Positions 27,001 to 37,887 of a DNA stretch of 64,000 nt are shown piece after piece. Source of the DNA: Osmia lignaria lignaria (Eukaryota > Arthropoda > Insecta > Hymenoptera > Megachilidae). The notes below the pieces were generated by a model, which was given only the letters and a program-made list of their open reading frames with translations, searched no databases and had not been told where the DNA came from. Numbering within the stretch: position 1 is the stretch's first letter; every line of letters begins with the position of its first letter. Location: positions 10,053,501-10,117,500 of the forward strand of contig NC_135040.1 in the NCBI RefSeq assembly GCF_051020975.1, in the 5' to 3' direction. The translations under genes were made by a program, and so were the position numbers.

Positions 27001-30000
27001 ATTAAAATCCAAGCCTCTTTATCATTGCAGCTTCCCCTTTCCATTGGACACTTCAGTGAAGTTGAACGTGATCGAAACTTGAAAGGAATTTTTGCATAAA
27101 TCTGTATGCGATAAAGAAGGCCGAAAGAAACGAGACCGTGTACAAAATTCGATTTCCGTCGATACAGCTCGTGAATCCTCGTTTCAGTCTGCCGGTCCTG
27201 TACAACCCCCTATTATTTTCTTTATCGCGCAATCCCTTTTGGCTGGAGAAACGACGGAACGGATCGGATAGTCGAAAAAGCAACGACGATAATTCCTGAT
27301 CAGCGTTAGGCTTCAAGATTTATCGATTCGACGCCTATTCTGCGGAACGTGGATATAAATGGTGACGATTACCCTCGAACAACGTGAACGGATTTCTCGC
27401 TCGAAAACCTGTTGATACGTAGCCGAATCGCGTGTATGGGAAAGAATAAATATACGGAAAGCAGTATCGCAATCGCGACTATTTTTTTTCTTCGTCTTCG
27501 CGCGTTTTCCACCCCTCGTATTCAATGCCGGTAAAAAGAGCAGAAAACAGAGAAGGTTCGAGGTGTGAGAAAAGAGGAAACGAGCCGCGTGTACGATGAA
27601 GGAGGATAGTCGAACGCGTTGCAAAAGAAGAGAGCTAATTTTTAGCGAGGGTGGAAGACGAAGGTTCCAGAGGGTACAGCTCGGAGTGGAAGGAAAAAAT
27701 GGAAGGAGATAGGTTGACCTTCGCGAGGAGGATGGCAAGTTGAACCGGAAAAGACGGGGGGTGATCGCGTTTGCATGCAAATGCTGCCCGCCACGAGGTA
27801 AATGTTTCTGCACGATAAAAGTCTTGTAGAGGCTCGGCAACCATAGCGTAAATTTACGTGGATCCCCACCGCTCGTCTCGAACCCTTCTTGCCAACAGGA
27901 TGTTCAGTTTATACGGTCGCTAAGTGTCTGCAGATATATGTATATGAAAGGGGGTAGGGCGAGTAGGTAGGAGGCACTTCGGTGCATCCGAATTATTAAG
28001 AACCCCTAAGCCACTCTTACCACTCTCCTATCTCTCACCCTCGGCCTACATTCCGTGTCCTGTTCGTTACATTATCAAAGATGAACGAACATTGCTGTTA
28101 TTTATGATCACTTTTTAAACCACCTTCATGCCGATATGTTTATCTATCGTTTCAACGATGGTTCCTCTCTATTCGCAATTATTTCGTTGGAAAATAGAAT
28201 TTATTAAGCACGGTCTTTGTCATGAAGGGGATCACGATACAAATCGTTATCCTGGCTCGGTGGTTTTAGCCGGCTCGCGTTAATTTCCCAAGCTACGGAA
28301 ATCCTAATTAATGAGGGTGTATTATGAGGCAGGGGGCTTGCCGGGTGGGTTCGAACGGAGGTCAGGATGGGGTTGAGAACTGGGCCAGATTGGTCGAGAC
28401 GATGTAAAGAGGCGGGGTACGTGCGGTGCAAGGGAATAAGAGAGGTGAAACAGGGAGTGAGGGGAGTGCAGCAACTAATCGGGTAATTTTTCCGGCATCA
28501 GTCGGTGAATATCAACGCCGGGGTTGAGCCCCCTGTGGCGTTAAGAACGACAAACGATCGCCGATCCGTCTGGCTCAACTCGACTTCCTACCGACAGTCG
28601 CTCGCTCTGCACCACCCCACCGAACCCCCTCCCAAACCCCTTTTCGAACCTGTCCTTTTCCCCCGAGGATCCAACCTTCAAATCCCTTTTCTAGCTTGCG
28701 GAACGATCGCAGTTCTACCACCCTTCCAGGCATGTTTTTCGAGTGCGGAACTTGCACGCACACACGCCCCGCATGAAGTCTGATCGGGACGGGTCCGCCG
28801 TTTCGCACCCCTCGAAGCGATCCTTCTTGAAGCGTGTCGAGATAATTGCTAGTCGAGGGGGCACGAGCACGCGTGTTTGAACCTGCTGAAGGGAGCATTG
28901 TTGTAATTCGGAAACAGGTAGATAGCATCTGGTCGAGTCGATCGTCTGGAAAATATAGGTCCAGAAATTTTGTCACCGTTTCTTCTTTTTTACGCTCTAC
29001 CTGTTTTTTCCCCCTACTCTATATTCCGGATTACGTCGTTTTGTCGTGAACGTTAGAGCACGTGAATCTTCCAACAAAACGAATTTCGCTATCCGAAGAA
29101 GTAGCGTAGCTGGAAGATCCCGGGGCGATGGAACACGGACGTTATCAAGCGAATTGCAACATGGGAAAAGTTCGAGTACCTGCGAACAAGAGAAAATCGT
29201 GTCACGAGAGGAAAGAGTAACCGCTTGTGCCGTGCGGTTAACCGGAAACGGAAAAGGTCAAATCGCATCTGCGGCCAAGCTCGGACGGCCGACGAAGAAC
29301 CGCGATAATTGGAACAAAAAGACTTAGTTCCAAGGGCTAGAACAAGTCCCCATCCTCGGAATCTCTCTCCCTGATTTTCCGCCTCTCTCTTTCTGACAGC
29401 GATAATGTTCAACTCTTTCGAACTCCGGTATACTACTTCCGGGACACCAGTAAAAATTTTTCCCTTTCCTTTTTCACTTCTTTTATTCTCTGCTCGTTTC
29501 GACTCGTTCGTTTCTATAAATATTCATATGATACCTAAAACTGCTTGCACGAAAATAACTTGATTAATTCAAGCAATTTTTTTCAATTTTACAAAGTCGT
29601 TTAATTTGTTTTCAAGTATCTCGATTAAAGTGTGTAGGAAGAGATGTTCTGTCACTGTTCACGTGCATCGAACGATCGATGAATCATCTTCGAGTCATCC
29701 AGTTGAATCGTTAAGCTCGATCCTCTTTCCTCGATAAACGAGAGTCACGATGCAAGATGTAACGTCATTCTATTGTGGTCAATGCCAATTCTTAGATTCC
29801 TCTCCGCGTTTACGACTCACCATATTTACATAATGGGTATCGAAAGCAGCGTGATTTCTACGAATCAATGCGTGTTTCTTATAACGCGATCGTGGCCAAT
29901 GAGTACGCAACTGCTAGAGCAATGTGTTCTCAAGTGTCCCCAAGGAGGAAACCCCGTTTTATTCAGCGTTTCCTTCGTCGCCCTCTAACACTGTCGTTCA

Positions 30001-30157
30001 ATCACTGTCCATAGAATACCTATTTCGCGACTAAACGAAGTTAGCCTCTTCCTTCTCCTGTTTTTCTTTTTTCTTTCGTCAGATGTTGCTCGTCTCGATC
30101 ACGAGGGAAAGAACGCGATAGGGTGTATGAACCCTGAAGAAGAAACAGCGACGGATA
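21052..30157. other. Long noncoding stretch, no gene seen
   Basis: Many frames of 60-175 codons are open, often overlapping on opposite strands (for example 21815-22267, 22528-22940 and 27313-27869), and none has a recognisable domain. A 102-codon frame at 24498-24806 has a more protein-like, charged composition but starts at GTG and has no visible splice context or homology. A pyrimidine tract lies at about 26770-26820. I see no tRNA, transposase or terminal repeats. Confidence 0.45.
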
Positions 30158-30453
30158 TACAGTATCGTTCAAAAGTATTTGCCTGTCGTTAAGCGTATAA
30201 GATACTGTGTATCGAGTAAAAAATGACAAAGTATCGAAAAACTGATCCAAAGTACTTACTTATATTTTCATGCAAGTTATGGTCTGTGCGCGTCAGCGTG
30301 CACCTTATTTTTATTTTTATCCGGATGGACACGGACAGGGGGTAAGTAGGTTGACGCAACGGTTTAGTATAAATGGACCTTTCGAAGGATCAGACACAGA
30401 TCTCGTGAATAGGAGAAAATATGGATGGGCAAATACTTTTGAGAGTTAGTGTA
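30158..30453. mobile_element. Tc1/mariner-type MITE with TA target duplication
   Basis: A TA at 30158-30159 is followed by CAGTATCGTTCAAAAGTATT and then TGCC. At the far end, read on the - strand, a TA (30452-30453) is followed by CACTAACTCTCAAAAGTATT and then TGCC. The arms share an exact TCAAAAGTATTTGCC (15 bp) as well as CA-T start nucleotides. TA target duplication, CAGT/CACT ends and TTCAAAAGTATT-like arms are typical of Tc1/mariner elements. The 292 bp between the TAs has no transposase frame, so it would be a non-autonomous copy mobilised in trans. It lies about 6.3 kb upstream of the luna promoter. Boundaries are read directly; the family name is inferred. Confidence 0.8.
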
Positions 30454-31754
30454 GGGTGGCTGGAAGCACGACGAGGAAGATGACGGCCAACGGAAGGGGT
30501 GGTGGATGGCGTGATCGGTGTTGTTTCAACGTGGACCGAGAAGAACTCTCGGAAATAGGATGGAAGGAGAGGTGGGAAGGAAAATAAGGCGGAAGCGATA
30601 TTGCTCCATGTGGCTGGAAACTCGTTTCGTCCATTAAAGCGCGGTTTCTTGCCGGCATGGTTTTTACCCTTGAAAGGATCTGCGAAGCTGCTAGCGGACT
30701 CCTGGCCCCGACAGATCGTCGAAATATACATGGACGAAACACAGCGTAACGTCTAACGGAGCTTGTCTCGATATACAGCCTTCAGGATACTCCATGGTGA
30801 CTCACCCCTGCAAGTCACCCCCTTGACAAAAGCCTAAGTGAAATTTCGTGCCGTCGTGTTCTCTTTCCTTTTCTCTCAACCCGTTTCCACGCTCGCTGAA
30901 CATCGCAACGCTCGTCTTTACGAGTTGAAATAAAGGATTCTCCTTGGCTTCGCGAGGCTACCTTGCCTCTCTTCTACCCCAAAGCTGCTTCCAAATTTTC
31001 CTACTCCACTTCTCCTGACGGAAAGAAATCTTGGCACGACGTCCTGCCGCTTGTGCCGAGGCTACGGTAAAAACTGTTTAAAATACGAACGACCAAAGGA
31101 GGAGGGACAACATTCGAGAAATTAATTCCCCGGGATACTTAAACCCGTATGTATATTTTTCCTGTCGCTTCTCGGAATACTTGCCAGTCACTCGATTTAA
31201 AACACTTCCGTAAATTGGGGTCGAAAGAAAGGAGGAATTATTGCGAAGTTAAAAGAAAAATCTGAGCAGTCCTTAGTTAATAAAAAAAAGAACAGTTCCT
31301 ATTCAACAATGAGAAAATGCGTAACAAACGAAAACGATTTCTGTCGATCAAACGCCTAGCAGTTTCTCGAAGGATCATATATTTAACCTTCAACTACGTG
31401 GATAAACGAGCCTGAAACAACGTAGATGTATTGCCGGTAAAAAACCAAGCACGTTCGGTGTAACGAAGGCTCTTGCGGTAGGCGAAGTGTGTATCCACGC
31501 GTGCCACGACTCGAATAAAGGGGATAAGGTTCGAGGCCAGGAATATCGTTGATATATTGCGCCCAGTCCATATCTTCGTATTAACACGCACAAAAATGGA
31601 CACCCCTAGTTTACACAACCGAACACTGTAATCCTAAGTAGTCGTAAAGTTGCATTTATTATCGTGGTTTAATATTCGAACCGAATAAACAGGTTCTCCG
31701 ACTGAGGTAAACCCTTAATATGTTACGGATTCCCTGATTGTTCGACGTTTTATT
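30454..31754. other. Noncoding stretch between two MITEs
   Basis: No frame above about 113 codons is present and no recognisable product. Minus-strand frames begin inside or next to the Tc1-type element and are chance openings. Nothing else stands out. Confidence 0.45.
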
Positions 31755-31894
31755 TTAACCCTCGCAATACGCAAATCTTTTTTAATTTTATTCCGTGAAA
31801 ATTAACGAAATTTTCAGGTACTTATTTTAGCAAGAATTCCCGAGAAAGTAACACAGTGGACATATAGTAATCCCCTTGGTATTACGAGGGTTAA
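31755..31894. mobile_element. Small piggyBac-type MITE (TTAA ends)
   Basis: TTAA at 31755-31758 is followed by CCCTCGCAATACGC. On the other side, read on the - strand from TTAA at 31891-31894, comes CCCTCGTAATACCA. The first 12 bases of the arms differ at one position. A TTAA target duplication and CCC-starting inverted repeats are hallmarks of the piggyBac superfamily. The whole unit is 140 bp, is AT-rich inside, contains an internal GAAAATT...AATTTTC foldback and has no coding capacity, so it is a non-autonomous relic. Confidence 0.7.
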
Positions 31895-34800
31895 TGGAAC
31901 TCATCTTTCACGGCACATTTTTCGAGTCTGTTTTACTTTATTCATATTTTGGGAAGAATTTTCTGGTTTTCGTTTAACCTTGCCGGCACTAATCTCTCGG
32001 GAATGTCATAGATCTCGAGATCATTATAGAAAAGAAGCAGGACACCGCACGCGTAGACCCTCGGTGACAAATGTTATCCGATTTTAATGGAGACAGGTCT
32101 CATAGGTCTGGAAGTGTCCGGGAATGGTAGGGGATATAAATTCCGGCACGAGTGATTTCACGTCAGTGATTTTAATTCGACTTTAACCTGTGCCAGGTTA
32201 TCAGGTGCCAGGGATTACGGAAGTGTGGTTTTTTGTGGCGGTGAAATCTCGACCCCTAAAAAGTGGGGACCGTAGAGATAGGAAATTTGTCGGGGGTTAT
32301 GCAAAGGACAGGTCTCTTCGTTATGCATAAAGGGAATTTCACGGCGCAGGCTTATTATGGCAATTAAACTAGATTATGTTTTTAATTATTAAAGCGGCAC
32401 TTCGTGCCACGGAATTCGATGCTGCATCTAACAGCTAATCACCGCTGTTTCAGAAACGCTTTAAATAGACGTCACGCTTCGTTTGCACGTACGAAATTTT
32501 TAAATACCACAAAAGCGACGTTTCCTCGAGCGTTTACGTAAACTCGAGACATTTAACTCGGGGATTTTATGTTCGATGATTAAAGTAAACGAAGCCATTA
32601 GATATTTCGAATAATTCATTCCACGATAGATAAAGTAAAATTCAAGTTACGTGCACTTCTCCACGTTAATGCTTTCCTGGAATTTCTTTTCCCTCCTATA
32701 AAACAGCACGTACGATAGTTTCACTATCACGTTTCGTCGATGCAAGTTAACAACAAAGTGCAACATTCCAAAGGTCCTATTGAAAATGCTTATACGTAGG
32801 TAGTGATACCTACATTGTAGGAAATGTTGAATTAATCGTATCTTTTGATCTTGCATTTCGTTTCGTTTGCACTCCGACGGCTACTAATTCCAGTAGGTTT
32901 TCCCGAGGTGCGAGGAATAGTTGAAGCTGAAAGCACCATCCCAGATAGCACGATTTTGCGGTTCGCGACGACCAGCTCGCTTCCTCAGGCTTTAATGGAC
33001 CACCGGGACGAAGTCACGGGGACAGGAAGTGCGCCCTCGAGAAGCGACATGAAATCGCGGTTAACCATTCGATTTTGCACATACGGCAACTGCTAGGAGG
33101 GAAAATTCGATTCTTCCTTAGAAGCCATTAAGTGCATGGTAAATAGGCAAGCACGTTAAGGTCCATCTATCAACGGAGAAATTGAACGAGCTAAATTAAA
33201 ACGATTATGTTCTTTCGCTCCTTGACGAAGTTCACATGTCGAAACACGACCTCACAATAAATTTTATCGCTTCATCGGAAAACCTTTCTCTACCATGGTA
33301 TATTACACGCATGTAACTACGCTCGTAGGTACGTAGAAACGCGTTACTCACGAACGAGGGAAAAAATTTGATATATCGCAAGTTGTCGGGTGTAATGTGT
33401 CTCATACATCATCCGAAGGAATGCGAATTGAGAGCTCCCTTAATTTCGTTCAAACCCTCTTGTACAAAGCATTTTTACGAGTCTGTTTGAAGAGAACTCG
33501 GTCGATTGATCCGTGACAGACTGCCACCGATGGGGAAGAAAAGGTTTCTTAAATCGCTGCGCTGTCTTTGTCCTACTCACAGCATCTAATATTCCAAGCA
33601 TAGGGGTCGTTTCTCTAATACCGGCGTCAAACAACATTTTACATCGTTTAATTCCATCTTAACATTTTGAAAATTTCATGCGAAATGTAACTAACTAGTA
33701 GCTGATTTTTGCACGAGTACCCTCCCTTAAGCCCGAAACGATAATTCCTCTCGATAGTTTCATCAAGTTAAACACGCTCGGTTAAAACTAAATATGCAGC
33801 GACGATATCGAACGGTACACAACCTTCGTGTGCACACGTTGGTCCTCATTAGTAATCGGACTTTCCCGTTCTACCCTGTTTCGAAAGCGGTCGAGGAAAT
33901 TTATTTCGAATTCGTGGCACAGATCGTGATTTATCACCGTCTCCTTCGCGCAACGCGAACCAAAGCCATCCATCGGATCGGCAGATGCAAGTTGCATCCA
34001 AGACGTAGCGTTCTTTATTGTCCAATGAACCGGACTTGGGGCCGAAAGAGATCGTTAGCGTTACTAGCACCCGTACGTCCTCGTCCCATAAATTCCAGCA
34101 TCAAGGATGCGAGTGCACACAGTCTGTCCAACGAGGGTCATTCGAAGAATAACAGTTGACACGAATAGTTGCGACTATACGCGCTCGTTGCAGCCTTTGC
34201 CGTGGCATTATGCAACGTAAGTTACGTCACCCTTACGGTGTTTCTTGCCGGTGCTCCGAGCACGATCGCGAAAATCGTGAGCAGGCAAAGAGAACACGCA
34301 AGACACCGGGCCGAATGCTCGTTGATCATTCGTGTATCGCGCCCTGTTCACCTTGGACCACACTCTGCTGAAACTTGCACGCGTGGAAGCACTAAAAATC
34401 TGCACGTAACTCCGGATAATTGCAACTTCGACGAATATTAATCTTCGCTCTGTAAACGGTCAACGTGATTTTCTAATTATTTTCAATGATATATCATTGC
34501 GCGATAATATACGTCTACGAGGTAGTTGTAGGTAAAAAAGCGAATCTAAATAAGAGAATAACAGTAATATTGTAAAACGCAAAGTTGGCGAGGATCATTT
34601 TATGATAGACACAAGGGAGATAAGGCGGCAGACGAGGATACAGAAGTTCAGGATATCCTCGGCTATTGCGCCCTGGTGACGGGAGACGGTCGACGGTCGA
34701 AAGAGGGTTAACGATCAGGTCATTGTACTGTAAGATGACCTTTCGAGCAACAGTAGACCCGCTGACCGAAAATACTCGTAACGAGCGAACTCGGCTATAT

Positions 34801-36611
34801 ACGGGCTCTGACAAAACGATGTTAAAGGGGTTAACAGTCGTTACGACGATGCTGTGTTAAGATATTATCGGAAATAGGCGATGTGAGAGCTTCAGATCTT
34901 CCGGACCTGATACCGTTACGTTTTCTTCGTATTCTCTTGTTCACGGTGCCAAACGGCTAACGAAATACTGGCGTCGAACCGAAACGTTAAATTCATCAGC
35001 ACGCGTTTGTTCATCCGTTGACATCGCGACGAATTCCACGCGTATATTTTCCATACAGACACGAAAAAATAGGAGGAGAACAAACGGAAAGAAGAACGGA
35101 ATTAACGAGAACGAAACAAGCGAACTTTTCTGCGGATGTATGCGGTCGTACAAGTATTTTCCAGACTAACAAACATAGCTAACAGCGAAAATCGACAATC
35201 CTATGTATCTCGCAACAAGAAAGCTTTCGAGGGTTGGGCTTGGATCCAACAACAACCGCCATATTTATGGTGCCGAGCGTCTTAACCCAGTGAGAATCGA
35301 ATGTAGCAGTGTATAAGTCGAAAGGTTACGAGAGGTCAGGATTCGATGGAACGCAACGGCGGAAATTCATCAGGAAGATATTAGCAATATTTGAAAGTCA
35401 AGACGATTATTTATCGTGCTCGACTGTTATTGATGCGCTCCGAAAGCACTATGCTCCCACTCATCCATCCGCTATTTTTCTCGTTACGTTAACGTTAGAC
35501 GATTCCGTTGGAAACGTATCGAGGGCAAACATTTCTCGATGTATTCTTGACCGAACGAATGCTGCTATCTTTTAATCTGGACCGTCGAAAATATTTCGTC
35601 GCAAAACGGACAGCACGGAGAAAAGGCTAAATAGAAGGAAGCATTTCGAATCTGGCGGTCAGCTTCTCCGTGCAGCAGAGCGATAGCTCGGCAACGATAG
35701 CTCGAACGGAAACGAGGTACGGTCTTGATAAGTGGAGCCGGTCTTCTAATTCCATTCGCCATAAATGCCGCTTACGTATCTAATCTGGCATTCCCGAGCG
35801 CTGTACCAGCGTCAACAAAACAGCTTTTAACGAACGCGCTGTATCCGTGAATCACGTACAACGACAGAACGCGTTCATCTCCTTTGCCTTCTCCGTTTGC
35901 ACTCTGAAACACGCGTTGACTCACGACCGATTATTCATTTGCAAATAATTCATCGTTCGCGTTCGACGTCGGCCGCGAAAGACGACTAAACATACGTGCG
36001 CGAGAAACAATGGCACGGTAAGGTTTTCTGAAACGATTCGAATTTTATCGGTCACTCGAATGGGAACTATGCGAGGATGTATCGAGGAAACGGAGTTAAC
36101 CAATTTAAACGTGTATTAAAGTTACAAGATTAGAATCGCAAACAGAGAATACAATCGCTACTCATGCAGTTCTTGGAATCTTTATATTCTAACGAAGAGA
36201 ATGGGTTATTAGAGCGTGGTAAAGAAAAGTAAGCGGTAAGAACAAATAGTTTTGCGTTAAAAGTAATAGATAAGATTGGAGAAAAATACATTAAAAATAA
36301 CATTTATATTACACAAACAACATTTCTTGGCGGGTTTGATCGTTACAGCGCTAATAAACGATAGCGGAATGCTTTACTTAAGCTTACTGTTTAATTAATT
36401 GAAAAAAAAGTGGTAGGTAGTTTAATAGGATAGCAAGGAAGAGAGTACAAAAAGGAAGATATAATTTGTATGATTCTGTATAAAACGGTTCTTCTAAGAC
36501 CGTTCCGTAAGCATCGTAATCCCTCTAATTTCGTCCAAGGATATCCTGGGAGGAAAATGGCATGCGAGTCAAAGATCGTTGGTGGACGCGATGGAAAAGA
36601 TTCGGGGAAGC
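31895..36611. other. Upstream flank of luna, noncoding
   Basis: No supported gene is present. Frames near 33794-34160 (121 codons) overlap minus-strand frames and show no domain. 36120-36430 is AT-rich. One YY1/Pho-type 12-mer lies at 35255-35266 and is annotated separately. The stretch presumably holds distal regulatory DNA for the gene that starts near 36765, but no element can be delimited from a single sequence. Confidence 0.45.
35255..35266 (-). promoter_or_regulatory. YY1/Pho-type site AAATATGGCGGT
   Basis: Read on the - strand this is a close match to the YY1/Pleiohomeotic consensus around ATGGC (AAnATGGCGGC). The identical 12-mer occurs again at 38164-38175, so the two copies lie about 1.5 kb upstream and 1.4 kb downstream of the proposed start site. 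Function is inferred. Confidence 0.35.
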
Positions 36612-36725
36612 GGCGTCGCGACGCCACCGAGCAGTGCTGCCACGACGCGAAGCGGTCGCCGGCCGCGTTAGAGCGTCGCCGGCAACGAGCGCGCGTTCGG
36701 TACCACTCGGCCGGGTTCGGCCGAG
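36612..36725. promoter_or_regulatory. CpG-rich proximal promoter with two GC palindromes
   Basis: GGCGTCGCGACGCC (36612-36625) is a perfect 14 bp palindrome. CTCGGCC (36706-36712) and GGCCGAG (36719-36725) form a perfect 7 bp inverted repeat around GGGTTC. Both sit within about 150 bp upstream of the proposed Inr in the most CpG-dense part of the gene's 5' flank. They could be dimer binding sites or may only reflect high GC. Confidence 0.35.
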
Positions 36726-36762
36726 TTCGGTCCTGCTCGCGTACAGTTATGGCAAGGGAACG

Positions 36763-36797
36763 TCAGTCACTCTTCGGCGCTCGCGCGGAAGAGTCTG
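36763..36797 (+). promoter_or_regulatory. Candidate TATA-less core promoter of luna (Inr, MTE, DPE)
   Basis: TCAGTC at 36763-36768 fits the arthropod initiator, with A+1 at 36765. At the exact MTE distance (+18) the sequence CGCGCGGAAGAG matches 9 of the 12 consensus positions CSARCSSAACGS. AGTCT at +28 matches 4 of the 5 positions of the DPE consensus RGWYV. No TATA box lies at -30. MTE and DPE work only at fixed spacing from an Inr, so the combined register is the main support. It fits a focused promoter typical of developmental genes. The start site has not been measured, and other TSSs in 36600-37100 are possible. Confidence 0.4.
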
Positions 36798-37131
36798 TAC
36801 GCATTAACGGTAGGGGATATCGTTGCTCCTTGTGGAGTGTTTAATATCTCGTCGGTGTTTTTTCGTCATCCATCCCCAGCGACGTGTATTTAACTCGATC
36901 GTGGTGACCGGCGCGATTTTAAAACCGTGACGTAACCTCGCGACGTCTAAAAGTGTCGCGGGAAAAAAAGCCGGTAGGTGACGGCAGAGCCGCGTGTGTT
37001 CCTCGCTAGAGTGTGTTTTGTACACGAGTTTTCGGAGCGAACGAACGCGAGTGGTACGAGGCTGTTTTCTGCGAGAAAAGGAGTCTCAGAGAGAGTCGAA
37101 AAATCGGAACATCCTAGAGAGTGAAGTGGAA

Positions 37132-37165
37132 GAGAGAAAAAGAGAGAGAGAGAAAGGAAAGCGAG
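37132..37165 (+). repeat. GA-rich run in the leader
   Basis: Alternating GAGA/AGAG words (GAGAGAAAAAGAGAGAGAGA and similar) lie about 370-400 bp downstream of the proposed start site. Such runs are bound by GAGA-factor/CLAMP-type proteins in flies, which would fit a promoter-proximal role. As a purely simple repeat it may have no role. Confidence 0.6.
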
Positions 37166-37172
37166 AAGCCGA

Positions 37173-37217
37173 ATGAATCGAACAGATACCGAGTCGTTAC
37201 TCGTGCCGGCGCTTTGA
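37173..37217 (+). CDS. Upstream ORF 1 in luna leader (14 aa)
   Basis: ATG to TGA in the leader, encoding MNRTDTESLLVPAL. The context (GCCGAATGA, purine at -2 but C at -3) is moderate to poor. No domain is expected. If the leader is transcribed as drawn, this is the first ATG scanning ribosomes meet and would lower initiation at the luna start. It is not demonstrated to be translated. Confidence 0.25.
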   Translation: MNRTDTESLLVPAL

Positions 37218-37271
37218 CGTTTCGTCTTTCGTTCCGTGATTACAAGGATTCTCGGCTGTCACGTTCCACGT

Positions 37272-37361
37272 ATGATGGATGCTGTCGCGCGTGTCTCGTG
37301 TACGCGACGCTATCAAGAACAGACAGAGCGTCGATACGCACAAGCAACGGCGTTGCAGTGA
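37272..37361 (+). CDS. Upstream ORF 2 in luna leader (29 aa)
   Basis: Two consecutive ATGs (37272 and 37275) open a 29-codon frame ending at TGA 37359-37361. It overlaps a second frame opened by the ATG at 37279, so three start codons cluster within 10 bases. The translation is basic and not recognisable. Its interest is as a possible translational brake only. Confidence 0.25.
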   Translation: MMDAVARVSCTRRYQEQTERRYAQATALQ

Positions 37362-37380
37362 GTTTCGTTGTCCGTACTAG
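37279..37380 (+). CDS. Upstream ORF 3 in luna leader (33 aa)
   Basis: This frame starts 7 bases after upstream ORF 2, in another register, and ends at TAG 37378-37380, just before the CAA run. The peptide begins MLSRVSRVRD. No homology is recognisable. Overlap with the previous frame makes it unlikely that both are translated efficiently. Confidence 0.2.
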   Translation: MLSRVSRVRDAIKNRQSVDTHKQRRCSEFRCPY

Positions 37381-37393
37381 CGCTAGTGGCAAT

Positions 37394-37423
<30 letters not shown>
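37394..37423 (+). repeat. (AAC)10 microsatellite in the luna leader
   Basis: Ten uninterrupted AAC units lie between GGCAAT and AGTAAAG. CAA-type runs are unstructured in RNA and favour scanning, and they are length-polymorphic. Here the run lies between the upstream ORF cluster and the last upstream ORF. On the opposite strand it reads as a poly-Leu frame, which is an artefact. Confidence 0.95.
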
Positions 37424-37424
<1 letters not shown>

Positions 37425-37642
37425 GTAAAGCCGGTAGTGCAGCGAGATATATCGGTCTCACGGCTCGAAGCAACGCGGTTCGTGGTGTTTGTGCGCGCGC
37501 GGAAAAAGGAAGCGGTTTGGAGCAGCAGGTCCCTCTCTAGTTCTCGTCGAACAGAGTCGCCCGTTAACCTCTCTTGTCGCTCCGTATCGGTCCCTGTCGG
37601 TCATCCTACTACGGTGACGCCGTAACCGTCGGTGTTTCTTCG

Positions 37643-37732
37643 ATGATAAGCACGTGTGCGTGCCACTACCTGCTGCTGCGTGTACGTGCGTGCGTTAGAG
37701 TCACGTCGAGTCGCGTATCGGCGTGTAGTTAG
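37643..37732 (+). CDS. Upstream ORF 4 in luna leader (29 aa)
   Basis: ATG at 37643 opens 29 codons (MISTCACHYLLLRV...) closing at TAG 37730-37732, 155 bases before the luna ATG. This leaves room for reinitiation. The start context (T at -3, A at +4) is weak, so leaky scanning is likely. It is the upstream ORF closest to the coding start. Confidence 0.25.
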   Translation: MISTCACHYLLLRVRACVRVTSSRVSACS

Positions 37733-37887
37733 TGAACGCGCTCCGTTACCATCTAAGTCCTTCGTATTACCAGCCACTGAGCCCGCGTAGTTTTGTTCTT
37801 TTGTTATTCTTGTTGGTTGATTTGCTTCGGAGCCATTTCATTTCGTTGTGCCGGAGCCAGTTACGAACGGATCCAACCGCCGTAACC

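Larger units (their letters stand above)
36765..37887 (+). other. luna: Probable 5' untranslated leader of luna
   Basis: From the proposed start site to the luna ATG runs about 1.1 kb with no long frame leading into the coding exon. An in-frame TAG at 37726-37728 separates the exon frame from upstream DNA, and no in-frame ATG follows before 37888. The leader is GA-rich at 37085-37155, has a CAA run at 37394-37423 and contains five upstream ATGs, all closed before the start codon. A T-rich tract (37788-37850) followed by CAG at 37858-37860 could be a 3' splice site, in which case the true leader exon would be shorter and spliced from farther upstream. Confidence 0.45.

Noticed and set aside
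37240..37473. Minus-strand poly-leucine frame in the leader
   Set aside because: It is produced by the complement of the (AAC)10 run and is not a protein.
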